Below are positions 18,331 through 26,775 of a stretch of 64,000 nt of DNA, piece after piece. Location of the stretch: NCBI RefSeq assembly GCF_009915685.1, contig NZ_JAABLP010000002.1. The stretch is one strand, 5' to 3'. The notes below the pieces were generated by a model, which did no database searches, was not told the origin of the DNA, and was given only the letters and a program-made list of their open reading frames with translations. Each line of letters begins with the position of its first letter. Position 1 is the stretch's first letter. This DNA is from Pannonibacter tanglangensis (lineage in GTDB: Bacteria > Pseudomonadota > Alphaproteobacteria > Rhizobiales > Stappiaceae). Made by a program: the position numbers and the translations under genes.

Positions 18331-20001
18331 ATGCTGGCGACACTCTCGATCCGCGACATCGTCCTGATCGACCGGCTGGACATCGAGTTCTCCGGTGGCA
18401 TGACCGTGCTGACCGGCGAGACCGGTGCCGGCAAGTCGATCCTGCTCGACGCCCTGACCCTGGCGCTCGGCGGCCGCGGTGACGCAGGCCTCGTGCGCCA
18501 TGGGGAGGCTCAGGGGCAGGTGGTGGCCGTGTTCGACATCGCCGCGCGCCACCCGGTGCGTGCGCTCTTGCGCGACAACGATGTTCCCGATGATGGCGAC
18601 GTGATCCTGCGCCGGATCCAGACACAGGACGGTCGCAGCCGTGCCTTCATCAACGATCAGCCGGTCAGTGTCGGTCTGCTGCGGCAGGCCGGGCAGATGC
18701 TGGTCGAGGTGCATGGCCAGCACGACGAGCGGGCGCTGGTCGACCCCGAGAGCCACCGGCTGCTGCTCGACAGCTTTGGCCGCCTCGACGCGCTTGTCGC
18801 TGACGTTGCCGAGGCGCATGGCCGGCTGCGGGGCGCCGACAAGGCCTTGCGCGATCACAAGACCCGCATCGAGGCGGCGCGACGCGAGGCGGATTACCTG
18901 CGCTCTGCCGTCGACGACCTGACGCGCCTCGCGCCGAAGTCCGGCGAGGAGGCGGAGCTGGCCGAGCGGCGGGCGGCGATGATGCAGGTGGAGAAGATTG
19001 CCGGCGATCTCAACGAGGCCTACGAGGCGCTGAACGGCTCTGCCTCGCCGATCCCGGAGCTGGCGAGCCTGATGCGCCGCCTGGAACGCAAGGCCGAGCA
19101 GGCGCCGCAGATGCTGGGCGGGCCCGTGGCTGCGCTTGGCACCGCCCTGGATGCGCTGGAAGAGGCGCGCGGCGGTCTTGAGGCCGCGATCCGCCAGACC
19201 GATTTCGACCCGCGCGAGCTGGAGGCCACCGAAGAGCGCCTGTTCGCGCTCAGGGCGGCCGCGCGCAAGTTTTCCGTGACCGTGGACGAGCTGCCCGCGC
19301 TTGCCGCGCGCATGGCGGCCGACCTCGGGGATCTGGACGCGGGCGAGGAGAGGCTGGACGCCCTGGTGCGGGCGGCCGATGCGGCGCGCGGCGCCTATGA
19401 CGCGGTGGCCGCGCGGCTGTCGGCCGAGCGCCGGCAGGTCGGGGCCCGGCTGGAGGCGGCCGTGGCCGCCGAGTTGCCGTCGCTGAAACTCGAGCGGGCC
19501 CGCTTCCTTGTCGAGATGACCAGCGATCCGGACAACCGCACGCCGGCCGGCGTCGACATGGTGGAATTCTGGGTCCAGACCAATCCGGGCACCCGGCCCG
19601 GCCCGATCATGAAGGTGGCCTCGGGCGGCGAGCTCTCGCGCTTCCTGCTGGCGCTGAAGGTCTCGCTCGCCGACAGCGGGTCCGTCCCGACGCTCGTTTT
19701 TGACGAGATCGACACCGGCGTCGGCGGTGCTGTTGCCGAGGCCATCGGCTGGCGTCTTGCCCGCCTTGCCCGCAGCGTCCAGGTCCTGACCGTGACGCAT
19801 GCGCCGCAGGTCGCCGCGCGGGCGGACGGACATTTCCTCATCGCCAAGGAAGAGGTCGCCCCCGAGCGTGTGGCGACCCGCATCAAGCCGATCGATGCGG
19901 CGCACCGCCGCGAGGAAATCGCCCGCATGCTGGCCGGCAGCGTCATCACCGACGAGGCCCGCGCTGCCGCTCAGCGGCTGCTGACAGTCAGCGAAAGCTG
20001 A
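18331..20001 (+). CDS. recN: RecN, SMC-like DNA repair ATPase
   Basis: RecN acts early in recombinational repair of double-strand breaks. The 556-residue protein has an N-terminal ATPase half with the Walker A motif GETGAGKSILLDAL near residue 28 and the family motif VEVHGQHDERALVD. An alanine-, glutamate- and arginine-rich coiled-coil middle follows. The C-terminal half carries the ABC signature VASGGELSRFLLAL and Walker B LVFDEIDTGVGG. Length is normal. It lies 37 bases after bamD and 43 bases before ligA in one direction, a conserved alphaproteobacterial order. Confidence 0.96.
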   Translation: MLATLSIRDIVLIDRLDIEFSGGMTVLTGETGAGKSILLDALTLALGGRGDAGLVRHGEAQGQVVAVFDIAARHPVRALLRDNDVPDDGDVILRRIQTQDGRSRAFINDQPVSVGLLRQAGQMLVEVHGQHDERALVDPESHRLLLDSFGRLDALVADVAEAHGRLRGADKALRDHKTRIEAARREADYLRSAVDDLTRLAPKSGEEAELAERRAAMMQVEKIAGDLNEAYEALNGSASPIPELASLMRRLERKAEQAPQMLGGPVAALGTALDALEEARGGLEAAIRQTDFDPRELEATEERLFALRAAARKFSVTVDELPALAARMAADLGDLDAGEERLDALVRAADAARGAYDAVAARLSAERRQVGARLEAAVAAELPSLKLERARFLVEMTSDPDNRTPAGVDMVEFWVQTNPGTRPGPIMKVASGGELSRFLLALKVSLADSGSVPTLVFDEIDTGVGGAVAEAIGWRLARLARSVQVLTVTHAPQVAARADGHFLIAKEEVAPERVATRIKPIDAAHRREEIARMLAGSVITDEARAAAQRLLTVSES

Positions 20002-20044
20002 GGCACTCTCCTCGCCGATCCGCATTCACAAGGACCACCCGGCC

Positions 20045-22192
20045 ATGACCGAGCGCCCGCGCCCTGACGCCGACCACCTGACCCGCGAGGAAGCCGCTGC
20101 CGAGCTGGAACGTCTGGCCGCCGAGATCGCGGGCCATGACCGGCGCTATCATGCCGAAGACGCCCCGACCATTTCGGATGCCGACTATGACGCCCTGCGC
20201 CGGCGCAATGCCGAGATCGAGGCGCGGTTCCCGGATCTGGTGCGCCCCGACAGCCCGTCCCTGCGGGTGGGGGCCAGCGTGGCCGACGGTTTCGGCAAGA
20301 TCACGCATCAGGTCCCGATGCTGTCGCTCGACAATGCCTTCACCGACGAGGACGTGCGCGATTTCGTCGGCCGCGTCCGCCGCTTCCTCAAGTTCGATCC
20401 GCTGATGGGCGACCTGGTGGTGACGGCCGAGCCGAAGATCGACGGCCTGTCCCTGTCGCTGCGCTACGAGAACGGCGTCCTGGTGAGTGCTGCCACGCGC
20501 GGCGATGGCACGGTGGGCGAGAATGTCACGGCCAATGCCCGCACCATTGCCGACATCCCGCAGCGGCTGCCCGCCGGCGTTCCGGCGGTGGTCGAGGTGC
20601 GCGGCGAGGTCTACATGTCGCATGCCGATTTCGCCGCGCTCAACGCGCGCATGGCGGCCAACGGCGGCAAGACCTTCGCCAATCCGCGCAATGCCGCCGC
20701 CGGCTCGCTGCGCCAGCTCAATCCCGAGATCACCGCCTCGCGGCCCCTGCGCTTTTTCGCCTATGCCTGGGGCGAGATGAGCGAGGTGCCGGCAGCGACC
20801 CAGTTCGACATGGTGCGCCAGTTCGCCGACTGGGGCTTTGCGGTCAACCCGCGCATGCAGCGCTGCGCCCGCGTCGAGGAGTTGCTGGCGGTCTATCACG
20901 GCATCGAGGAGGACCGCTCCGGCCTTGGCTATGACATCGACGGTGTCGTCTACAAGGTCGACCGGCTCGACCTGCAGCAGCGCCTCGGCTTTGTCTCCCG
21001 CTCGCCCCGCTGGGCGATCGCGCACAAGTTCCCGGCCGAAAAGGCCTACACGGTGCTGAAGGACATCGAGATCCAGGTCGGCCGCACCGGCGCGCTGACG
21101 CCGGTGGCCAAGCTCGAGCCCGTCACCGTCGGCGGCGTCGTCGTCTCCAACGCCACGCTGCACAACGAGGACTATATCAAGGCCATCGGCATGGACGGCG
21201 AGCCGATCCGGGGGGGGAAAGACCTGCGCATCGGCGACACGGTGATGATCCAGCGCGCCGGCGATGTCATCCCGCAGATCGTCGACATCGACCTTGCCCG
21301 CCGGCCCGCCGATGCGCAGCCTTACGTCTTCCCGACCGTCTGCCCGGCCTGCGGCAGCCATGCGGTGCGCGAGGAAAACGCCAAGACCGGGCGGCTTGAT
21401 TCGGTCCGCCGCTGCACCGGCGGCCTGATCTGCCCGGCGCAGGCCGCAGAGAAGCTGAAGCATTTCGTCCAGCGCAATGCCTTCGACATCGAGGGCCTCG
21501 GCGACAAGCAGATCGACGCCTTCTTCGCCGAAGGGCTGGTGCGCACGCCGGCCGACATCTTCACGCTGGAGGCGCGCGACAAGGCGGCGCTCACCAAGCT
21601 GCGCAACCGCGACGGCTGGGGCGCGGTCTCGGCCAGGAACCTGTTCGAGGCAATCAACGCCCGCCGCCGCATCGACCTTCACCGCTTCATCTTCGCCCTT
21701 GGCATCCGCCATGTCGGCGAGGGCAACGCCAAGCTGCTCGCCCGCGCCTATGGCTCCTGGGGCGCCTTCGAGGCCGCGATGACGGCCGCGCTCGATCACG
21801 CCAGCGACGCCTGGGCCGATCTCAACGCCGTCGACGGCATCGGCGAGACGCTGGCCGAAGCCGTCGTGCAGTTCTTCGCCGAGGATCACAACCGCGAAGC
21901 CCTTGCGGCCTTGCTCGCCGAGGTCACCCCGCTGGACGCGGAGAAGATCGACGCCTCCGGCTCGCCCGTGGCCGGCAAGACCGTCGTCTTCACCGGTTCC
22001 TTGGAGCGCATGACCCGCGACGAGGCCAAGGCCATGGCCGAACGGCTGGGCGCCAAGGTTGCGGGGTCTGTCTCCAAGAAGACCAACCTCCTCGTCGCCG
22101 GCCCCGGCGCCGGCTCCAAGCTCAAGACCGCCCAGGACCTCGGCATCGAGGTCATCACCGAAGACGAGTGGTTCGACCTGGTCGGCGGGTGA
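20045..22192 (+). CDS. ligA: LigA, NAD-dependent DNA ligase
   Basis: This 715-residue enzyme seals nicks during replication and repair using NAD. Domains in order are an N-terminal Ia domain (YDALRRRNAEIEARFP), the nucleotidyltransferase domain with catalytic Lys131 in EPKIDGLSLSLRYENG, and the OB fold. The zinc finger follows, with its four cysteines in CPACGSHAV and RRCTGGLICPAQ, then helix-hairpin-helix repeats (IEGLGDKQID, VDGIGETLAEAV) and a C-terminal BRCT domain (VAGKTVVFTGSLERM). All expected domains are present. Confidence 0.97.
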   Translation: MTERPRPDADHLTREEAAAELERLAAEIAGHDRRYHAEDAPTISDADYDALRRRNAEIEARFPDLVRPDSPSLRVGASVADGFGKITHQVPMLSLDNAFTDEDVRDFVGRVRRFLKFDPLMGDLVVTAEPKIDGLSLSLRYENGVLVSAATRGDGTVGENVTANARTIADIPQRLPAGVPAVVEVRGEVYMSHADFAALNARMAANGGKTFANPRNAAAGSLRQLNPEITASRPLRFFAYAWGEMSEVPAATQFDMVRQFADWGFAVNPRMQRCARVEELLAVYHGIEEDRSGLGYDIDGVVYKVDRLDLQQRLGFVSRSPRWAIAHKFPAEKAYTVLKDIEIQVGRTGALTPVAKLEPVTVGGVVVSNATLHNEDYIKAIGMDGEPIRGGKDLRIGDTVMIQRAGDVIPQIVDIDLARRPADAQPYVFPTVCPACGSHAVREENAKTGRLDSVRRCTGGLICPAQAAEKLKHFVQRNAFDIEGLGDKQIDAFFAEGLVRTPADIFTLEARDKAALTKLRNRDGWGAVSARNLFEAINARRRIDLHRFIFALGIRHVGEGNAKLLARAYGSWGAFEAAMTAALDHASDAWADLNAVDGIGETLAEAVVQFFAEDHNREALAALLAEVTPLDAEKIDASGSPVAGKTVVFTGSLERMTRDEAKAMAERLGAKVAGSVSKKTNLLVAGPGAGSKLKTAQDLGIEVITEDEWFDLVGG

Positions 22193-22933
22193 GGGACTGG
22201 ATCGTCTTCTCCGTTCAAGCCTCTCCGGCCATCCCGCTCTCCGTGTCACCCCGGCCGAGCACCGCGAGAGCCGGGGCCTACTCGCTTCCAGAGCGGTGCT
22301 GCGTGCGAAGCAGCGCTGCCACCGGCATCGCACATCCTCTCGGCAGCTTGTGGCGCGACTGTACCCGTCTCCTTTGCTCTGCAAACGAGTAGGCCCCGGA
22401 TCTCCGCTTCGCTCCGTCCGGGGTGACACCTCGGTCAGGGGCATTCTCCGCGCGAAGGCACATGCCGCATGGGAGCGACACCCTCTCCGTGTCACCCCGG
22501 CCGAGCACCGCGAGAGCCGGGGCCTACTCGCTTCCAGAGCGGTGCTGCGTGCACTGCAGCGCTGCCACGGGCGTCGCACATCCTCTCGGCAGCTTGTGGC
22601 GCGACCGTGCCCGTCTCCTTTGCTCTGCAAACGAGTAGGCCCCGGATCTCCGCTTCGCTCCGTCCGGGGTGACACCTCGGTCAGGGGCATTCTCCGCGCG
22701 AAGGCACATGCCGCATGGGAGCGACACCCTCTCCGTGTCACCCCGGCCGAGCAACGCGAGAGCCGGGGCCTACTCGCTTCCAGAGCGGTGCTGCGTGTAC
22801 TTCAGCGCTGCCACGGGCGTCGCACATCCTCTCGGCAGCTTGTGGCGCGACCGTGCCCGTCTCCTTTGCTCTGCAAACGAGTAGGCCCCGGATCTCCGCG
22901 TCGCTCTCGTCCGAGGTGACAGCGGAAGGCGGG
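22193..22933. other. Intergenic region between ligA and the GIY-YIG gene
   Basis: This 741-base stretch is taken up almost wholly by a triple tandem repeat (22237-22920). Open frames crossing it on both strands are repetitive because of the repeats and show no protein family. No separate gene is supported. Confidence 0.7.
22237..22920. repeat. Tandem repeat, 2.8 copies of a 246-bp unit with internal palindrome
   Basis: Units begin at 22237, 22483 and 22729, each with CTCTCCGTGTCACCCCGG, an exact 246-base period. Copies differ at only a few bases. Each unit contains a long inverted structure. GTCACCCCGG (22245 in the first copy) pairs with CCGGGGTGAC, which ends at 22427, and an inner GGGGCCTACTCG pairs with CGAGTAGGCCCC. 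The third copy is cut short just after its right arm. The ends match the dispersed palindromic family seen elsewhere in the window. Confidence 0.85.
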
Positions 22934-23221
22934 TCACATGTTCAGCTCAAGATAAAGGTCCTTCCAGAGGGGATTGTTCCGCTCGACCAGCTGAACCTTC
23001 CAGGCCCGATGCCATCGCTTCAACCGCTTTTCCGCAGCGATCGCGGCCTCCACATCCTCGAAACCTTCGTAGAAGACGAGGCGCGTAACGCCATGCTCCC
23101 GTGTGAAGCGTGAGCCCAAGCCTCGCTTGTGCTCGTCCACGCGGCGTGCAAGATCATTCGTCACGCCGACGTAGAGCGTTCCGTGCATGCGACTGGCCAG
23201 AATGTAGACGTGATACGTCAT
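22934..23221 (-). CDS. GIY-YIG nuclease superfamily protein, small
   Basis: This small 95-residue protein consists of one GIY-YIG domain of the UPF0213/UvrC N-terminal type. YHVYILAS (residues 3-10) and GTLYVGVTNDLARRVDEH provide the two family motifs and the arginine. KRGLGSRFTREHGVTRLVFYE and EAAIAAEKRLKRWHRAWK follow, and the conserved Glu of AAEKRLK is present. I chose the ATG at 23221, preceded by AGGGA; a TTG at 23248 would add nine residues. The function is unknown, and many genomes carry several such genes. Its stop lies 13 bases from the tandem repeat. Confidence 0.85.
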   Translation of the reverse strand: MTYHVYILASRMHGTLYVGVTNDLARRVDEHKRGLGSRFTREHGVTRLVFYEGFEDVEAAIAAEKRLKRWHRAWKVQLVERNNPLWKDLYLELNM

Positions 23222-23386
23222 GGATCCCTGCCGATAGCCTCTTTGCAATCTTGTCGTGCTTTTCGTGTTTGTGCACGTTGGATGCAGTCCGCCACCCCCT
23301 CACACCACGGGAAAACGCAGCCATCCGCCTCGCTCTCGCCGCCATTGTTGCTATATTGTTCTCAGCCAGAAACGAGATGCGGCAGG

Positions 23387-25861
23387 ATGATGAGCGTGCC
23401 CCCGGGATTTTCCGACGACTGGAGCGAGATCGACGCGGCCTATGACCAGGGGCCGGCGCAGCCGGCGCCCGCGCATCGTCCGCAGGGCGGGGGCATTGCC
23501 GCCCGGGCGCTCGCGGCGCGGCAGGGCACGCCCCAGGCGGCAGCCGCTGATTATCTTGCCGGTCTCAACCCGGAACAGCGGCTGGCGGTGGAAACCGTCG
23601 ATGGCCCGGTCCTGGTGCTGGCCGGCGCCGGCACCGGCAAGACCCGGGTGCTGACCACCCGCATCGCGCATATCCTTGCCACCCAGCGCGCCTGGCCGTC
23701 GCAGATCCTCGCCGTCACCTTCACCAACAAGGCCGCGCGGGAGATGAAGGAGCGCATCGCCCATTACATCGGCCCGGGCGTCGAGGGCATGGCCTGGCTC
23801 GGCACGTTCCATTCGATTTGCGTCAAGATCCTGCGCAACCACGCCGAGCTGGTCGGCCTCAAGTCGGGCTTCTCCATCCTCGACACCGATGACCAGCTGC
23901 GCCTGATGAAGCAGGTGATCCAGGCCGAGGGCCTCGACGAGAAGCGCTGGACCGCGCGCATGTTCGCCTCGCTCGTCGACAGCTGGAAAAACCGCGGCCT
24001 GACGCCGAAGGACATCCCGGAGGGCGAGGCGCGGGCCTTCGGCAATGGCAAGGGCCGCAAGCTCTACGCCGAGTACCAGGACCGCCTGTCGGTGCTGAAC
24101 GCGGCCGATTTCGGCGACTTGCTGCTCCACTGCATCACCCTGTTCAAGACGCAGCCCGATGTGCTGAGGGACTACCAGCGCCGCTTCCGCTACATGCTGG
24201 TGGACGAGTACCAGGACACCAACGTGGCGCAGTATCTGTGGCTGCGGCTGCTGGCCCAGGGCAATTCCAACGTCTGCTGCGTCGGCGACGACGACCAGTC
24301 GATCTATGGCTGGCGTGGTGCGGAGGTCGACAACATCCTGCGCTTCGAGCACGACTTCCCCGGCGCCGTCGTGGTGCGGCTGGAGCGCAATTACCGCTCC
24401 ACCAGCCACATCCTGGGCGCGGCCTCGCATCTGATCGCCCACAACGAGGGCCGCCTCGGCAAGACGCTGTTCACCGACGACAAGGACCCGGAAGCCGAAG
24501 CGGTCACGGTGGCCTCGTCCTGGGATTCGGAGGAAGAGGCCCGCGCCATCGGCGAGGAGATCGAGGCGCTGCAGAGCAAGGGCCATTCGCTCAACCAGAT
24601 CGCCATCCTCGTGCGCGCGTCGTTCCAGATGCGCGAGTTTGAAGACCGTTTCGTCACGCTCGGTCTCAATTACCGGGTCATCGGCGGCCCGCGCTTCTAT
24701 GAACGGGCCGAAATCCGCGATGCCATGGCCTATTTCCGCTGCGTGGTCCAGCCGGCGGACGATCTGGCCTTCGAGCGCATCGTCAACACGCCGAAGCGGG
24801 GCCTCGGCGAGGCGAGCCTCAAGCTGGTGCATGAACTGGCCCGCGCCAGCCGCATCCCGCTGCTGGAGGCCGCCACGCAGCTCTGCCGCACGGAAGAGCT
24901 GAAGCCGAAGGCACGCAAGGCGCTGTCCGATCTCGTCGACAGCCTCGACCGCTGGCGGGCGCAGCTGGTCCACATGAAGCACTCGGAACTGGCCGAGATC
25001 ATCCTGGACGAGAGCGGCTACACCGAGATGTGGCGGCTGGACCGCTCTGCCGAAGCGCCGGGCCGTCTCGACAACCTCAAGGAACTCATCCGCTCGATGG
25101 AGGAGTTCGAATCGCTGCCGGGTTTCCTCGAGCACATCGCGCTGGTGATGGACCGGGATACGGCCGATGCCGCCGATGCGGTGTCGATCATGACGCTGCA
25201 TTCGGCCAAGGGGCTGGAGTTTGACACCGTGTTCCTGCCGGGCTGGGAGGAGGGGCTGTTCCCGCATCAGCGCGCGCTGGATGAAAGCGGCAGGGCTGGC
25301 CTCGAGGAAGAGCGGCGTCTGGCCTATGTCGGCATCACCCGGGCGCGCAAGCGGGCCAAGATCTGGTTTGCCTCCAACCGCCGCATCCACGGCTCGTGGC
25401 AGTCCAGCATTCCCTCGCGCTTCCTGGACGAGCTGCCGGAACGCCACGTCGAGGTGGTGGAAAGCTCCACCCGCTACGGCGGCTACAGCGGTGGCGGCTA
25501 TGGCGGCGGCAACGCCTATGGCGTCTCCCGCTTCGACGCCCGCGATCCGTTCCAGAACACCTATTCGACGCCGGGCTGGCAGCGGGCGCAGCGCGCGCGC
25601 GAGGCGGGCAGCCAGGACCACGGCAACCGCTCCGACATGCGCTCTTCCCGCACGAGGGCGCAAGGGCCGCTGACCATCGAGGGACAGCTCGTGGCGAAAT
25701 CGGTGTCCGACACCCCCTCCAGCTTCACGGTCGGCGAGCGGGTGTTCCACATCAAGTTCGGCTATGGCCGCATCACGACAATCGAGGGCAACAAGCTGAC
25801 GATCGACTTCGAGAAGGCGGGCGAGAAGCGGGTGATCGACAGTTTCGTCGAACGCCACTGA
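23387..25861 (+). CDS. uvrD: UvrD/PcrA-type ATP-dependent DNA helicase (superfamily 1)
   Basis: This 3'-5' helicase serves nucleotide-excision and mismatch repair. The frame is open upstream, but the ATG pair at 23387/23390 gives MMSVPPGFSDDW and 824 residues, typical of the family. Motif I LAGAGTGKTRV is near residue 78. The later motifs VDEYQDTN, GDDDQSIYGWRGA, TLHSAKGLEFDTVFLPGWE and AYVGITRARKRA follow in order. A glycine-rich linker leads to a C-terminal Tudor-like domain (FHIKFGYGRITTIEGNKL) known in PcrA/UvrD. The N-terminal 60 residues are low complexity. Confidence 0.95.
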   Translation: MMSVPPGFSDDWSEIDAAYDQGPAQPAPAHRPQGGGIAARALAARQGTPQAAAADYLAGLNPEQRLAVETVDGPVLVLAGAGTGKTRVLTTRIAHILATQRAWPSQILAVTFTNKAAREMKERIAHYIGPGVEGMAWLGTFHSICVKILRNHAELVGLKSGFSILDTDDQLRLMKQVIQAEGLDEKRWTARMFASLVDSWKNRGLTPKDIPEGEARAFGNGKGRKLYAEYQDRLSVLNAADFGDLLLHCITLFKTQPDVLRDYQRRFRYMLVDEYQDTNVAQYLWLRLLAQGNSNVCCVGDDDQSIYGWRGAEVDNILRFEHDFPGAVVVRLERNYRSTSHILGAASHLIAHNEGRLGKTLFTDDKDPEAEAVTVASSWDSEEEARAIGEEIEALQSKGHSLNQIAILVRASFQMREFEDRFVTLGLNYRVIGGPRFYERAEIRDAMAYFRCVVQPADDLAFERIVNTPKRGLGEASLKLVHELARASRIPLLEAATQLCRTEELKPKARKALSDLVDSLDRWRAQLVHMKHSELAEIILDESGYTEMWRLDRSAEAPGRLDNLKELIRSMEEFESLPGFLEHIALVMDRDTADAADAVSIMTLHSAKGLEFDTVFLPGWEEGLFPHQRALDESGRAGLEEERRLAYVGITRARKRAKIWFASNRRIHGSWQSSIPSRFLDELPERHVEVVESSTRYGGYSGGGYGGGNAYGVSRFDARDPFQNTYSTPGWQRAQRAREAGSQDHGNRSDMRSSRTRAQGPLTIEGQLVAKSVSDTPSSFTVGERVFHIKFGYGRITTIEGNKLTIDFEKAGEKRVIDSFVERH

Positions 25862-25977
25862 GCCGGATTGCCGCAGCATCCGGGCGGGCGCGGCGCGCGT
25901 CGGCAGTCGGTCACTGTGTCGCTGCACGGTGATGCGGTGAAAACTACATGTGCTGATCTCTGTGGATGCTGTCGCTG

Positions 25978-26005
25978 TTCTGGACTTTCTCGGAAACGTC
26001 CAGAA
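25978..26005. repeat. Hairpin/inverted repeat between uvrD and the response regulator
   Basis: TTCTGGAC (25978-25985) and GTCCAGAA (25998-26005) are perfect 8-bp arms. The loop can pair further (TTTC with GAAA), giving a near-continuous 12-bp stem. It lies about 20 bases upstream of a possible -35 box. It could be an operator for the two-component genes or a terminator for uvrD. Confidence 0.4.
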
Positions 26006-26023
26006 AAGCTTCTGCAAAAGATG

Positions 26024-26052
26024 TTGTCGCAACACGGGCAAGGCTGCATATT
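26024..26052 (+). promoter_or_regulatory. Possible sigma-70-type promoter for the two-component genes
   Basis: TTGTCG (26024-26029) and CATATT (26047-26052) are separated by 17 bases. Each matches the consensus at four of six positions. The predicted transcript would begin at about the ATG at 26059, so the message may be leaderless or nearly so. Confidence 0.35.
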
Positions 26053-26058
26053 GCGGCC

Positions 26059-26775
26059 ATGCGTACCCATGAGCACATCCTCATCGTCGAAGACGATCCC
26101 GAAATCGGGACCCTGATGGAGCGGCATCTGACCAGCCATGGCTGGCGTGTGTCCGTCGCGCGCAGCGGCGCGGAGATGGAACAGCAGATGGCGACCAACC
26201 GGATCGACCTGGTCGTCCTTGACCTGATGCTGCCGGGAGAGGACGGGCTCAGCATCTGCCACCGGCTCAGGGCGGCCAGCGCCATCCCGATCATCATCGT
26301 CTCGGCCAAGTCGGACGACTTCGACCGGGTGATCGGGCTTGAGGTCGGTGCGGACGACTATCTCGCCAAGCCGTTCAACCCGCGCGAGCTGATCGCGCGC
26401 ATCCGCGCCCTGTTCCGCCGCATGGACCTGGGCGCGGCGATGCCCTCGGTGCAGGCGCGCCGGCTCAGCTTCGACGGGTGGACGCTCGACTGCGTCGCGC
26501 ACACGCTGCACAGCCCGCGCGGCTCTGTCGTGACGCTGACGCCGGCGGAACTGGCGCTGCTGCAGGTGTTCTGCGAAAGACCGGGCCGGGTCCTGTCGCG
26601 CGACCAGCTTGTCGACCTGACGACCGGCGTCGGCACCAGCTCGACCGGCCGCAACATCGACATCCTTGTCAGCCGCCTGCGTTCCAAGCTCGATCCCTCG
26701 TCCAGCGGCGGCCAGTACATCCGCACGGTCCGGGCCGGCGGCTACGAGTTCGTCGCCGAAGTGAGCGCGGCGTGA
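26059..26775 (+). CDS. OmpR-family response regulator
   Basis: This 238-residue DNA-binding response regulator has an N-terminal receiver domain: VEDD near residues 9-12, phospho-acceptor Asp55 in VVLDLMLPGEDG, Ser in IIVSAKSD and Lys in LAKPFNPREL. The C-terminal winged helix of the OmpR/PhoB type ends RTVRAGGYEF. I chose the ATG at 26059 because it gives MRTHEHILIVEDD; upstream codons in frame are not conserved in style. Its stop overlaps the start of the sensor kinase (GTGA), so the two form a pair. The signal and target genes are unknown. Confidence 0.93.
   Translation: MRTHEHILIVEDDPEIGTLMERHLTSHGWRVSVARSGAEMEQQMATNRIDLVVLDLMLPGEDGLSICHRLRAASAIPIIIVSAKSDDFDRVIGLEVGADDYLAKPFNPRELIARIRALFRRMDLGAAMPSVQARRLSFDGWTLDCVAHTLHSPRGSVVTLTPAELALLQVFCERPGRVLSRDQLVDLTTGVGTSSTGRNIDILVSRLRSKLDPSSSGGQYIRTVRAGGYEFVAEVSAA

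Noticed and set aside
19988..22741. Minus-strand open frame of 917 codons opposite ligA and the repeat array
   Set aside because: It is antisense to ligA, and its N-terminal half is repeated only because it lies on the tandem repeat. It is not a genuine repeat protein.
22059..22919. Plus-strand frame with three similar blocks after ligA
   Set aside because: The similarity comes from the 246-bp DNA repeat (246 is divisible by 3, so the frame is kept). The residues are not protein-like, and no ribosome binding site or family is seen.
22237..22920. CRISPR array
   Set aside because: Units are 246 bases with no short repeat plus variable spacer pattern; the whole unit is conserved. There are no cas genes.
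23340..23386. LexA box before uvrD (alphaproteobacterial GTTC-N7-GTTC)
   Set aside because: GTTC followed by 7 bases gives GAAA, not GTTC. The match is too weak to call.
23351..26041. Long minus-strand frame of 896 codons opposite uvrD
   Set aside because: Antisense shadow of the helicase gene. The helicase motifs on the plus strand are complete.
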